Below, in pieces: positions 36,328 through 45,183 of a DNA stretch of 64,000 nt. The position numbers were made by a program, and so were the translations under genes. Numbering within the stretch: position 1 is the stretch's first letter; each line of letters starts with the position of its first letter. Origin of the DNA: an uncultured Acetatifactor sp. (GTDB lineage: Bacteria; Bacillota; Clostridia; Lachnospirales; Lachnospiraceae); assembly GCA_910589655.1 (NCBI GenBank), contig CAJUTJ010000093.1, positions 27,121 through 91,120 on the forward strand, in the 5' to 3' direction. The notes below the pieces were generated by a model. It made no database searches and had not been told where the DNA came from. It worked only from the letters and a program-made list of their open reading frames with translations.

Positions 36328-36642
36328 TTATGCCCGCTCCGCAAAATTTTTTAAATCTGCCGCCGACATTGCGCCCACTTGGGTTGCACAAGCTTTTCCG
36401 TCTTTGAACACCATAAACGTGGGAATGCTCGCCACACGGTATCTTTGGGCAATCTGCATATTCTCGTCAATATTGCATTTTCCCACCTTTATCTTTCCGT
36501 CAAGTTCCTCCGCCATTTTTTCCACAATGGGCGCCATCATTTTACAGGGACCGCACCAATCCGCAAAAAAATCTACCAGTACAGGAACGGATGACTGCAA
36601 TACCTCCTGCTCAAAGTTGTCGGTCGTAAACTTATATTCCAT
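36328..36642 (-). CDS. trxA: Thioredoxin
   Basis: A 104-residue protein with the active site WCGPC in VDFFADWCGPCKMM and the cis-proline segment SIPTFMVFKDGK. It has the normal length for a bacterial thioredoxin and reduces protein disulfides in the cytoplasm. AAGGAG precedes the ATG at 8 nt. It is the middle gene of the trmB-trxA-yitT operon, 3 nt after trmB. Confidence 0.95.
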   Translation of the reverse strand: MEYKFTTDNFEQEVLQSSVPVLVDFFADWCGPCKMMAPIVEKMAEELDGKIKVGKCNIDENMQIAQRYRVASIPTFMVFKDGKACATQVGAMSAADLKNFAERA

Positions 36643-36645
36643 CTT

Positions 36646-37368
36646 CTATCTCCTTTCCGCACCGTCTGACGGTGCCTGCGTTTCTTCCCATACCATGGGA
36701 TGTGTCTGTAACCTGCTTCCCGCATCAGGCAAAATAATGTATTTACAGATGGGATTCCCCATGGCAGAAAATTTTTCTTCATATTCCGTCATCACATTGC
36801 CTTCCATCAAAGCGTCGTCGCCGTGCAGGTCATATGTGATTATTTCCGCCTTCCAGCCCGCAGGAGCCAGCTCCTCCACGGCGAAATCAAAAAGCATCCG
36901 ATTGTCCGTCTTAAATTCCAGCTTTCCTTCTTTTCCCAAAATGACGGCATACCGCGCCAGAAACTGGCGGGAAGGAAGCCGCCTCTTGGCATGCCTGTCC
37001 TTTGGCCACGGATCGGAAAAGTTAAGGTAAATCCGCTCCACCTCTCCTGCCGCAAACACTTTGGTTATATCCTCCGCATCCATGCGCAGAAATCGCAGAT
37101 TCGGCAGCTCCTCCTGCTCCATTTTCTGTATGGCCCGGAGCAGCACACTGGAATATTTCTCAATTCCCACATAATTGATTTCCGGATGCTCCTTTGCCAT
37201 AGTATGTATAAATTTCCCCTTTCCCATTCCGATTTCAATATGAATAGGCTTGTCATTTCCGAAAATATTCTTCCATGTGCCGGGGCATTTCGGCTGTACG
37301 GCCTCCTGTATGACATATCTGCTGTCTGCAATGACCTCCCGGGAACCTGTAATATTACGTAATCTCAT
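36646..37368 (-). CDS. trmB: tRNA (guanine-N7-)-methyltransferase
   Basis: A 240-residue SAM-dependent enzyme that makes m7G46 in tRNA. IHIEIGMGKGKFI is the SAM-binding motif, and RIYLNFSDPWPKDRHAKRRL the TrmB active-site signature. The start at 37368 (MRLRNITG) is chosen because AAGAGGT stands before it; a start 21 codons upstream would read the repeat-like leader. That leader (GCACGCAAG, then AAGAGGTATTATC) closely matches the one of the esterase gene at 41155. Confidence 0.93.
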   Translation of the reverse strand: MRLRNITGSREVIADSRYVIQEAVQPKCPGTWKNIFGNDKPIHIEIGMGKGKFIHTMAKEHPEINYVGIEKYSSVLLRAIQKMEQEELPNLRFLRMDAEDITKVFAAGEVERIYLNFSDPWPKDRHAKRRLPSRQFLARYAVILGKEGKLEFKTDNRMLFDFAVEELAPAGWKAEIITYDLHGDDALMEGNVMTEYEEKFSAMGNPICKYIILPDAGSRLQTHPMVWEETQAPSDGAERR

Positions 37369-37433
37369 GATAATACCTCTTGCGTGCCCCAACGGCACAG
37401 ACAATCTATAAACTGCTGAAAAGCTCCTCATAC

Positions 37434-37462
37434 AATTTACTGTATCTCAACGCAATTGTCAA
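37434..37462 (-). promoter_or_regulatory. Promoter of trmB-trxA-yitT
   Basis: On the minus strand TTGACA (37457-37462) and TAAATT (37434-37439) are 17 bp apart. Sequence 37463-37610 shows nothing further. Confidence 0.7.
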
Positions 37463-37618
37463 TGGTTATGGTTGTCGCAGCTCCCTTAATACAGCGATTC
37501 CGTCTCGCCATGCAGACAAGCTTCCACGGACAGACTACACCTCAATTCTTCATAATTAAACTGTTGCCCGTTTGCAAATAATCTGTAATTGCTTCTATGG
37601 TTTTGAGAAAAAATAGTG

Positions 37619-37624
37619 TATAAT
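37619..37624 (+). promoter_or_regulatory. -10 element of the carboxypeptidase gene
   Basis: TATAAT lies 86 bp upstream of the ATG; the -35 region is poor. Confidence 0.4.
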
Positions 37625-37709
37625 GGGAGACAAACATTTTTTACAAATTTCTGCATAATGCATCACGCTGATACCCTATACTATATTGTTACTTTATGAG
37701 GATACGAAT

Positions 37710-39185
37710 ATGTTTCAAAATAGACGCTTTTTTCATTCATGGATCTCAACCTTCACAGCCTTTGCCTGTGCCGGTATTCTGTTTCTGGAAGCCGGACTGT
37801 CTGTCCACGCCGCTTCCAAGACGGAGCTGGCGCTGGAGAATAACCGCGCTCTGCCCATACAGTCCAACGAAACGCCGAACTGGCCGACTGGGCCGGTGGT
37901 AGGCGCAGAGTCTGCTATTTTAATGGAACTGGAGACAGGCGCCATTCTCTATGAAAAAAATATTCACATGAAGGAATATCCTGCCAGTACCACTAAAATC
38001 CTGACCACCTTAATAGCTTCGGAGTTGTGCTCTATGGACGAAATCGTGACGTTTTCCCATGATGCCGTGTTTGACACTCCCAGAGACAGCAACCATATTG
38101 CCATGGACGTGGGGCAGGAGCTGACCATGGAACAATGTCTGAATGCCATCCTGATCCGCTCCGCCAACGAGGTTTCCTTTGCCGTGGCAGAGCATATTAC
38201 CGGCACCACCGATTGGTCGGTATTTGCCGAGAGGATGAATGAGCGGGCGGCGGAACTGGGATGTCTGAACTCTCATTTTGTGAATCCTAACGGGCTTCCG
38301 GACGAAAATCACTACACCACAGCCTATGATCTAGCCATGATCGGCAGAGCTTTTTTCTCCAATGAGATGCTCTGCAAAATCACCCTCACAAGACGTATGG
38401 AATTTCCGGTCACGGATAAGCTTCCGCTGGGAAAACTGGAAGTTAATCTCATGAAAATGATTCCCGGCAACGAATATGCCTATGAATATCTGGTAGGCTG
38501 CAAAACAGGATACACCGAAGCCGCCAGAAGCTGTCTGGTTTCCTGCGCCGAAAAGGACGGTATGAAATTAATCTGTGTCGTTATGAAGGATGAGGCTCCT
38601 TTTCAATATGAGGACACAATCGCCTTGTTTAATTACGGCTTTAACAATTTCGACAAGGTAAATGCCGCCCAGACAGAGACAAAATATAACATCGATGATA
38701 CGGGACTTTTTTACAGCGGAAACGACATATTCGGCAGCTCCCAGCCCATCCTGTCCCTGAACAAAAACGATTATATTATCCTGCCTAGAACCACCAGCTT
38801 TAACGATCTGGAATCCACCATCTCTTACGAGACGGAGAATGAAAACCAAGCGGCTGTCATTACCTACACCTACCATGATGTCTATATCGGAGCCGTTTCT
38901 TTAAATTTTGCGGAAAACCGGAAAGATTCCTCTTATCTGTTTAACACTCCGGAAGATGAGGCCGACTCCGAAAAAAAGGATTCCTCTTTTGTCTTTATCA
39001 ATATTGTAAAGGTGTTAGGAATCCTGATTGCAGTCGGTGTCATCGGTATTCTGTTCGTTTTGGCAAAGCTTTTTATGAAGAACTACGAATTTGCCGGCCA
39101 TAGAAGGCGGGCGTGGAAAAGAGAAAGCCGCAGACGCCGCAAGAAAGCAAAGCGTGCAAATAGATTCAGGGACTTCGACTTTTGA
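37710..39185 (+). CDS. D-alanyl-D-alanine carboxypeptidase (PBP5 type)
   Basis: A 491-residue exported serine peptidase of family S11, which trims the terminal D-Ala of peptidoglycan stem peptides. A signal peptide ends near Ala36 (LSVHAASK). The penicillin-binding motifs are S93-T-T-K96, SAN (151-153) and KTG in GCKTGYTEAA. A C-terminal helix at about 432-456 (IVKVLGILIAVGVIGILFVL) and an Arg/Lys-rich tail of about 35 residues anchor it in the membrane. The start at 37710 has GAGG at 8 nt. It is a single gene with a strong terminator overlapping its stop. Confidence 0.92.
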   Translation: MFQNRRFFHSWISTFTAFACAGILFLEAGLSVHAASKTELALENNRALPIQSNETPNWPTGPVVGAESAILMELETGAILYEKNIHMKEYPASTTKILTTLIASELCSMDEIVTFSHDAVFDTPRDSNHIAMDVGQELTMEQCLNAILIRSANEVSFAVAEHITGTTDWSVFAERMNERAAELGCLNSHFVNPNGLPDENHYTTAYDLAMIGRAFFSNEMLCKITLTRRMEFPVTDKLPLGKLEVNLMKMIPGNEYAYEYLVGCKTGYTEAARSCLVSCAEKDGMKLICVVMKDEAPFQYEDTIALFNYGFNNFDKVNAAQTETKYNIDDTGLFYSGNDIFGSSQPILSLNKNDYIILPRTTSFNDLESTISYETENENQAAVITYTYHDVYIGAVSLNFAENRKDSSYLFNTPEDEADSEKKDSSFVFINIVKVLGILIAVGVIGILFVLAKLFMKNYEFAGHRRRAWKRESRRRRKKAKRANRFRDFDF

Positions 39186-39220
39186 TCGAAGCCCCTGTTT
39201 TTATTACCGTTTCCGGTAAT
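39167..39220. terminator. Double terminator between carboxypeptidase and exonuclease genes
   Basis: CAGGGACTTCGA (39167-39178) pairs, with one mismatch, with TCGAAGCCCCTG (39186-39197), followed by TTTTTATT. A second small stem ATTACC/GGTAAT (39203-39220) follows and can serve the minus-strand gene that ends at 39220. Confidence 0.85.
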
Positions 39221-40209
39221 TATTTCTCCTGCCTCTGATTTGCCTGTGCCTGTTTATGCCTGCGGTTGTGGCGTCTCTTCAATTCTCTCGCGTGGGCGTG
39301 CCGTTCTGCCAGCATTGCGGCCTCTTGTTCCGTGATAAACTTGGTGGTTTTGACCACATAAATTTTATCATTGCAGGATCTGCGCAACCGGATTTTCCCT
39401 TTCAGATATCCATGTTTATCACAGTACGCCAGACAATAATAATGTCTGCTGTTGGAGGTGAACCAGCGAATCTTTTTCCGCAGGTTTCTATGGCAGAGAT
39501 AGCATCTGCTGGAGATTACCTCTTTATCTGCCATGGCATCCGTCTTATTGTCAAATTCTCTGGAAATATATTTCATATAAGTGTCAAACTGCACTTTGAT
39601 TTCCTTCTCCCGGCAGGCAGGGGGATGGTATGTGTCATAGGACACCTTTTTTAATACTTCCGGATATTCCGCCGCAATTTTCTCAAGAATCTTTGCTGTG
39701 TAATAAGCGTCGCTAAAGGCTCTATGAAAAGGGATATCCTTTTCCATCCCAAGGAAATCAACGGCATACTCCAACGCTTTTCTAGACTTCCCGTCTTCAT
39801 AGGCAATGCTGAAAAGCTTCTGTATATTGAGATAGATTATAGGGCCGTGGGACAGCGGTTTCATATGATAAAATTTCATATTCCGCTGCAGTTCTTTTAC
39901 ATCCTGATCTCCCCATGTACAGAAAATGTAATCTTCCCCACACCAGCGGAGAAACTGCTCCGCCGCCTCCGGAAAGAGCTTCCCCCTCTCCAATTCCTGC
40001 ATCTGCAGATGAATCAATTTGCTGGTAATCAGATGCATCTCCGTATATACCTGAGGTTTTATCAGTTGACTGAATTCACCCACCATAAGATAATCACCGC
40101 TCAAACGAAGAGCGCCGATCTCAATGATTTCAAAAGGGAACTTGTCGTTTTCCTCTTCCAAACCGGTATTGCTTTGATTCCATTCTAAATCCAAAACGAT
40201 ATAATTCAT
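39220..40209 (-). CDS. DEDDh 3'-5' exonuclease with basic C-terminal extension
   Basis: A 329-residue protein. Residues 1-185 are a DEDD exonuclease: YIVLDLEWNQ (first Asp/Glu), CTWGDQDVKELQ (middle Asp) and FHRAFSDAYYTAKI (His and last Asp). It resembles the KapD/PARN-like exonuclease group, acting on RNA or DNA 3' ends. The last 140 residues contain CYLCHR and YCDKHGYLKG, possibly a metal-binding CxxC...CxxH motif, and a strongly basic tail (HARELKRRHNRRHKQAQ) that would bind nucleic acid. The start at 40209 follows GAGGAG. It precedes the next minus-strand unit without an obvious promoter. Confidence 0.85.
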   Translation of the reverse strand: MNYIVLDLEWNQSNTGLEEENDKFPFEIIEIGALRLSGDYLMVGEFSQLIKPQVYTEMHLITSKLIHLQMQELERGKLFPEAAEQFLRWCGEDYIFCTWGDQDVKELQRNMKFYHMKPLSHGPIIYLNIQKLFSIAYEDGKSRKALEYAVDFLGMEKDIPFHRAFSDAYYTAKILEKIAAEYPEVLKKVSYDTYHPPACREKEIKVQFDTYMKYISREFDNKTDAMADKEVISSRCYLCHRNLRKKIRWFTSNSRHYYCLAYCDKHGYLKGKIRLRRSCNDKIYVVKTTKFITEQEAAMLAERHAHARELKRRHNRRHKQAQANQRQEK

Positions 40210-40303
40210 CCGTTCTCTCCTCACATCAGCTGCCGTTCCGGTTTCTACACCGGAAAAGAATCTTTGCTTTCGGTGCCTTTGCCCGGCGGCCAAGTCCTTT
40301 CAC

Positions 40304-41155
40304 TCAGCTGAGAGAATCAATGGTTTCCTTCTTCTCCGTCTCGATAAATTGTTTCTCAATCCATGTGCGCACCAAAGAAATCCATGTGGTACACTCCTCC
40401 TGAACCGCGTCGCCTCCGGCAGTCTGAGTGAGACGATTGGCAAGCCCCAGACCATGGCCTCCCGCCGGATACATATGGAATTCCGTGTTCACGCCGGCAC
40501 GGCGCAAAGCGCCGACAAACAGCAGTGAATTTTCTACGGGCACGGACCCGTCCGTAAACGTATGCCAGATAAATGTAGGCGGAGTCTGGTTCGTGACTTG
40601 ATTTTCCAGCGACATTTTAGCCAGCCATACAGGATCCTTCGCCATATCTTTCAACAGATTTTCCACGGAACCTCTATGGGCAAATTCTCCCGTGGTAATG
40701 ACGGGATAGCACAGAATCAAGCCGTCGGGTCTAAAATATTCATTGTCTTTCCCCAGCGCCCTTGCCAGAAACTTTTCCTGCCAATATACTCCCAGAGAAG
40801 CGGCCAGATGACCTCCTGCGGAGCAGCCCAGCACCAGAATCTTGTCCACATGCCATTCCTTTGATTTTTCCCGGATCAAAGCCATGCTGTACGCCAGCTC
40901 CGTCAGGGAAGTCGGATAACACGCGGGAGCGCAGGAGTATCTCAGCACCGCGGCATGGCATCCCATGGCCAGAAACTGCATGGCAAAGGCCTCCGCTTCC
41001 CGGTTGGAAGTATATGCGTATGCGCCGCCGGGACAGATTAATACCAAAGGTCTCGTAGGAATACCCACCTCCTGATAAGTATCCTGAATATATGTCACTA
41101 ATTTTGTATCAGGCAGGGAATCCCCCACCTGAATCGGAAATGTTTCGTTTCTCAT
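40304..41155 (-). CDS. Alpha/beta-hydrolase, acetyl-esterase type
   Basis: A 283-residue cytoplasmic esterase. LVLICPGGAYAYTSNREAEAFA carries the oxyanion HGG-like motif (PGG), VLGCSAGGHLAASLG the nucleophile serine, HTFTDGSVP the acid and AGGHGLGL the histidine. It resembles acetyl-xylan esterases of the BD-FAE/Aes type. A role in removing acetyl groups from imported sugars is possible but not shown by its neighbours. The start at 41155 follows AAGGGGT, with the same leader as trmB. It lies downstream of a 550-bp repeat tract after proS. Confidence 0.87.
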   Translation of the reverse strand: MRNETFPIQVGDSLPDTKLVTYIQDTYQEVGIPTRPLVLICPGGAYAYTSNREAEAFAMQFLAMGCHAAVLRYSCAPACYPTSLTELAYSMALIREKSKEWHVDKILVLGCSAGGHLAASLGVYWQEKFLARALGKDNEYFRPDGLILCYPVITTGEFAHRGSVENLLKDMAKDPVWLAKMSLENQVTNQTPPTFIWHTFTDGSVPVENSLLFVGALRRAGVNTEFHMYPAGGHGLGLANRLTQTAGGDAVQEECTTWISLVRTWIEKQFIETEKKETIDSLS

Positions 41156-41160
41156 AATTA

Positions 41161-41710
41161 TACCCCTTGCGTGCTTTAACACGCTTACCAGACATGCCGA
41201 CACAGTCGGCACAAACAATCAATGAATCGGTGCAAGGCCGGAAGAACGCTGCTCTTGCGTTCTTCTAACTGCTTTAGCAGTTTGGGAAGAAGCTCTGCTC
41301 CGCAGAGCGTGAAATCACTTAGCGAGGTCTTTCCGAGCCTAGTGATTTCCTTCACACTTCCAAACATGCCGCCATCGGCGGCACAAACAATTTATGAATT
41401 GGTGCAAGGCCGGAAGAACGCTGTTCTTGCGTTCTTAAAGGAATGGCAAAGCCATTCCTTGGGAATGACTTAGATTTTCTTAGGTTGGGTACAAAGAGGG
41501 AGTGTTTACACACCCTCTTTCCAACCTTAGAAAATCTTCATTCCGTTCACACTTCCAGTCATGCCGACGCAGTCGGCACAAACAATCAATAAATCGGTGC
41601 AAGTCCGTAAGAATCGCTGAAGCGATTCTTACGTGTGAAGAAGCTCTGCTTCGCAGAGCGTGAAATCACTTAGCGAGGTCTTTTCGAGCTTAGTGATTTC
41701 CTTCACACTT
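41161..41710 (-). repeat. Composite repeat tract: three P boxes with swapped hairpins
   Basis: Three P boxes lie at 41188-41241, 41360-41413 and 41555-41608. Read on the minus strand each has CTTGCACC, then ATTGTTTGTGCCG, a variable stem and CATG. The stems are GCCGAC/GTCGGC, GCCGCC/GGCGGC and GCCGAC/GTCGGC. Between them lie further hairpins: AGAACGC/GCGTTCT twice, AAGAATCGCT/AGCGATTCTT, CTCTGC/GCAGAG twice, a roughly 70-bp repeat present at 41288-41357 and 41637-41707, and a large hairpin of about 65 bp at 41470-41535 (AGATTTTCT...AGAAAATCT around AAAGAGGG/CCCTCTTT). The tract lies between proS and the esterase gene, both on the minus strand. No gene was seen. Confidence 0.8.
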
Positions 41711-41730
41711 TCCGTCTATGTGAATACGAT

Positions 41731-43164
41731 CTAGTATGCTCTTCCCCAGTATACCATCTTTTTGGCAGGTTTTCCACAACATACACAGGTATCTGCAATC
41801 TGTTCCTGCTCAAAAGGCATACAGCGGCTGGTTACGCTGAGTTTTTCCTTAATCTTATCCTCGCAGTCTTGTTCTCCGCACCACATAGCCTTAACAAATC
41901 CCGCTTTCTCATTGAAAATTCTCTCGAATTCCGCCATATCCGCCGCCGTGTAAGTGTGAGCCTCCCTATGGGTTCTGGCTCTCTCCAGCATTTCTTCCTG
42001 AATAGTCTCCAAAAGCTCACCTATCTTAGCCTCCAGCTGATCCAGTGATACTTCCAGTTTCTCTCTGGTATCCCGGCGGCAAAGAATGCACTTGCCTGCC
42101 TCCATATCCTTGGGACCGATTTCCACGCGGATAGGATATCCTCTCATTTCTGCTTCCGCGAACTTAAAGCCGGGAGATTTGTCCGTGTCGTCCACCTTCA
42201 CCCGGAAGCTTCCCGCCAAACGGTCACGAAGCTCATATGCCTTATCAAGCACGCCTTCCTTCTTCTGTTGAATGGGAACGATGCATACCTGAACGGGAGC
42301 CACTCTGGGAGGCAGAACCAAACCTTCGTTGTCTCCGTGTACCATTATGATGGCTCCGATGAGGCGAGTGGTCATTCCCCATGATGTCTGATATACATAT
42401 TTTAAAGTATTGTCCTTATCCGCGAACTGAATACCGAAAGCTTTTGCGAAGCCGTCCCCGAAATTATGGCTGGTGCCGGACTGTAAAGCCTTTCCGTCAT
42501 GCATCAGCGCCTCGATGGTATAGGTAGACACCGCACCCGCAAATTTCTCCTTGTCTGTCTTCTGGCCCTTAATCACAGGGATAGCCAGTACCTTCTCGCA
42601 GAAATCGGCATATACGTTTAACATTTGAATGGTTCTCGCCTCCGCGTCCTCGGCAGTGGCATGAGCGGTATGTCCCTCCTGCCACAAAAACTCTCTGGAA
42701 CGCAGGAAAGGTCTGGTTTCCTTCTCCCATCTGACCACGGAGCACCACTGATTGTATACCTTGGGCAGATCCCTGTAAGAGTGGATATCATTTTTGTAAA
42801 AATCACAGAAGAGCGTCTCGGAAGTAGGACGCACACAAAGACGTTCCTGAAGCGGCTGCAGCCCCCCGTGTGTCACCCACGCCACTTCAGGAGCAAAGCC
42901 TTCCACATGATCCTTCTCTTTCTGAAGCAGTGATTCGGGAATAAACATGGGCAGGTACACGTTCTCCACACCTACCTCTTTAAACATGCCGTCCAGCTGT
43001 TTCTGAATCAATTCCCAGATTGCATACCCCGCGGGCTTAATCACCATACATCCTTTTACGGAGGTGTAGTCGATCAGTTCCGCCTTTTTTACCACATCCG
43101 TGTACCATTGTGCAAAATCCACATCCATGGAAGTAATCGCTTCCACCATTTTCTTGTCTGCCAT
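41731..43164 (-). CDS. proS: Prolyl-tRNA synthetase, archaeal/eukaryotic type
   Basis: A 477-residue class II aminoacyl-tRNA synthetase that charges tRNA-Pro in the cytoplasm. The class II motifs are visible ([42 protein letters not shown]). It lacks the large editing insertion of bacterial-type ProRS and ends in the zinc-region [14 protein letters not shown]...[18 protein letters not shown] with the C-terminal tyrosine of the archaeal type. AGGAGG precedes the start. It is controlled by the T-box upstream. Confidence 0.96.
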   Translation of the reverse strand: MADKKMVEAITSMDVDFAQWYTDVVKKAELIDYTSVKGCMVIKPAGYAIWELIQKQLDGMFKEVGVENVYLPMFIPESLLQKEKDHVEGFAPEVAWVTHGGLQPLQERLCVRPTSETLFCDFYKNDIHSYRDLPKVYNQWCSVVRWEKETRPFLRSREFLWQEGHTAHATAEDAEARTIQMLNVYADFCEKVLAIPVIKGQKTDKEKFAGAVSTYTIEALMHDGKALQSGTSHNFGDGFAKAFGIQFADKDNTLKYVYQTSWGMTTRLIGAIIMVHGDNEGLVLPPRVAPVQVCIVPIQQKKEGVLDKAYELRDRLAGSFRVKVDDTDKSPGFKFAEAEMRGYPIRVEIGPKDMEAGKCILCRRDTREKLEVSLDQLEAKIGELLETIQEEMLERARTHREAHTYTAADMAEFERIFNEKAGFVKAMWCGEQDCEDKIKEKLSVTSRCMPFEQEQIADTCVCCGKPAKKMVYWGRAY

Positions 43165-43177
43165 AATTTTCCTCCTA

Positions 43178-43310
43178 ATTTAGTTCCCTACACTTCGACA
43201 CCCCTGTTCTGAAAGGGATATCAGACGCTTACGCCTCTGATATCCCTTTCGGGTGTCTCGTTCCGGGATTTGTTTATTTAGTTCCCTACACTTCAACACC
43301 CCTGTTCTTC
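43178..43310. repeat. Hairpin flanked by 33-bp direct repeats
   Basis: Two near-identical 33-bp stretches (ATTTAGTTCCCTACACTTC, then RACACCCCTGTTCT) lie at 43178-43210 and about 43276-43308. Between them a perfect 15-bp stem GAAAGGGATATCAGA (43211-43225) pairs with its complement (43236-43250), extended by GACACCC/GGGTGTC (43197-43203, 43251-43257). It sits in the proS leader between T-box terminator and start codon. This looks like a duplication or a hairpin insertion. Confidence 0.6.
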
Positions 43311-43399
43311 CACTCCCTTCATCCGGCCTAGAGCGTGTTTGAAATTTGCTTTCTGACAGAAGCGGGGCGCACAGACGGCGGGAATGCCGGGTTTTTATC

Positions 43400-43650
43400 A
43401 AAAAACGCCGGGTTTTCGTTCCCACAAAGGGACCGAAAACTCGGCGATACCACCCTAATTGATGCTGTTCACACCCATCTCTTCTGCCGTTAACGCCGGC
43501 ATACGCTGTACTTTCTTCCAATAGGTATTTCCGAACTCATACAGGACTCCGAGGCAGGTTCCACACATTCCGCATAAAGGCTTCCACCCTTCGCGCCCTC
43601 TCTCTGTAATGCTTTCCGCATGTACTATTCCTCTTCACAGTCGTTCTATA
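43400..43650 (-). promoter_or_regulatory. T-box riboswitch controlling proS
   Basis: On the minus strand the leader begins GAATAGTACATGCGG (stem I base), contains the likely specifier CCU (Pro) in GGAACCTGCC, and carries the T-box AGGGTGGTATCGCC (43443-43456). The terminator CGCCGAGTTTTCG (43434-43446) pairs with CGAAAACCCGGCG (43406-43418) and is followed by TTTTTT. Uncharged tRNA-Pro would stabilise the antiterminator and allow proS expression. Confidence 0.87.
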
Positions 43651-43658
43651 TGTATGTG

Positions 43659-43688
43659 ATTGTAGTGCAGAAACACTTTGTTTGTCAA
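43659..43688 (-). promoter_or_regulatory. Promoter of the proS T-box transcript
   Basis: On the minus strand TTGACA (43683-43688) and TACAAT (43659-43664) are 18 bp apart, just upstream of stem I of the T-box. Confidence 0.75.
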
Positions 43689-43744
43689 GGGAAAATTATG
43701 TATCGTTTTGCGGTTCGCTTTTTATCTTGTGCGGGACATTCCTC

Positions 43745-45124
43745 TTATGGAATGTCGTCACAAGCTTTCATCACAAAGCAAGCCCTGCCTTTTTCTTTTG
43801 CTTTGTACAACATTTCATCCGTTTCGGATAGAATCAGTTTCACATTCCGGGGATAAGCAAATTGATATGCGCCTATGCTGCAGCTCACTTTTTTATCAGG
43901 GAGTATGCCTGAAATCATTTTAAGAAACTGTTCCAGACGCTGCTCCAGCTCCTCTTGCGGCATTCCGTCTTCAATGATAACGGCAAATTCATCCCCTCCG
44001 ATTCTTCCTACCTTTCCGTCCTCCTCCATTATAGTCTGCAGGTTCACCGCAATCTCCCTTAAGACCTTATCTCCTACCATATGTCCGAAAGTATCATTGA
44101 TTTCCTTAAAGTAATCTACATCCACAAACAAAAACCATCCCGTCTTTCCTGCGTCCATGCCTTTTGTTTCCTGCGCCTTCTCACAATAATACAGGAACAT
44201 CCTCCTGCCCATTACGCCGGTCAGCCCATCCATTTCTCCCCTATATTCTTTGTATGACATATATTTATATATGGCCATTAACATAATCACCGAAATCAGG
44301 TTCAATGCAAGGAATGCAATCAAAAATTGTATCTGCAAATGCAGCAAATCAATAGAGATCACATCGGAAACGGCCACCCCGTGCTGCCCCAGCATATAGG
44401 ATTCTCTTTGGGAAAAATAGACGGTGGCAAAAACAGCCATACATAACAAGAAGCACTCAAACACTACAAAAAATAAATTCATCTTACGGGACGAATACGG
44501 ATTGTTGACGGATTGGTCAATGCACTGCTTAATATTCCGTATCGTTTTACTTTGATAAAATGCCCACAATAATTCAACTGCCCCTACGCAGACCATTGCA
44601 AAAACGGCATCGCCCCAGTCCCATTGCAGCGCCGAGCTGTAAAAATATCCAAGCTCCGGAAACAAAATGCCCATGGCGGAATAGACAATCAGCGAGTGAA
44701 GCTTAGGTGCAATTGCAGATATCACCCCTATCCACAGACGGTAGTGTTTTCCTTTTCTTGCCAGCAGAAACGCTGCTCCGATTAAAAAGCCAAACAGCAT
44801 TCTTGTACCCACGCTTAAAAGAAAGCTGCCCATCGGCGATCCGCTTAAAAACGGGGAGAACACCGCATCTGCGGGCAGAACATAATATGCGGAAGCCTTA
44901 TACATACTGGCAATTCCGAAGACAAACCCGACAATGACAGATTGTGCAGGGCCATAAAGGCATCCCGCCGCCAGAATCGGGATATAAGCTATCGTAATGG
45001 AGATAGGCGGAATATGGATATACCCTAAAGAGGTAAAAGACATTAACAGCTCAATTCCAATTAAAATACCCAGAAAAAAACGGTCAAAACAGGAAGCATA
45101 CCATATTTTTTTCATTGTTTTCAT
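43745..45124 (-). CDS. Diguanylate cyclase with ECF-S-like membrane domain
   Basis: A 459-residue membrane protein. Residues 1-165 form five or six helices with ISITIAYIPILAAGCLYGPAQSVIVGFVFG, resembling the substrate-binding S component of ECF vitamin transporters. Further helices (about 210-270) follow. The C-terminal 165 residues are a GGDEF domain (DGLTGVMGRRMFLYY, FVDVDYFKEINDTFGHMVGDKVL, RIGGDEFAVI). The active-site GGDEF is intact, so it should make c-di-GMP. The membrane part may sense a small hydrophobic or vitamin-like ligand; this is inference. GAGAGGG precedes the start at 7 nt. Confidence 0.85.
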   Translation of the reverse strand: MKTMKKIWYASCFDRFFLGILIGIELLMSFTSLGYIHIPPISITIAYIPILAAGCLYGPAQSVIVGFVFGIASMYKASAYYVLPADAVFSPFLSGSPMGSFLLSVGTRMLFGFLIGAAFLLARKGKHYRLWIGVISAIAPKLHSLIVYSAMGILFPELGYFYSSALQWDWGDAVFAMVCVGAVELLWAFYQSKTIRNIKQCIDQSVNNPYSSRKMNLFFVVFECFLLCMAVFATVYFSQRESYMLGQHGVAVSDVISIDLLHLQIQFLIAFLALNLISVIMLMAIYKYMSYKEYRGEMDGLTGVMGRRMFLYYCEKAQETKGMDAGKTGWFLFVDVDYFKEINDTFGHMVGDKVLREIAVNLQTIMEEDGKVGRIGGDEFAVIIEDGMPQEELEQRLEQFLKMISGILPDKKVSCSIGAYQFAYPRNVKLILSETDEMLYKAKEKGRACFVMKACDDIP

Positions 45125-45183
45125 TATATATCCCTCTCCGACCGCTGTTTCAGCAATCTGTCATAATTGAAATACTTTTGCCC

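Noticed and set aside
41161..41710. Possible integron attC array or CRISPR
   Set aside because: There are no cassette genes or integrase, spacing is irregular, and the sequences between boxes are hairpins that recur elsewhere.
43745..43923. Small plus-strand frames near 43620-43923
   Set aside because: They are antisense to proS leader and the diguanylate cyclase gene, with no ribosome sites.
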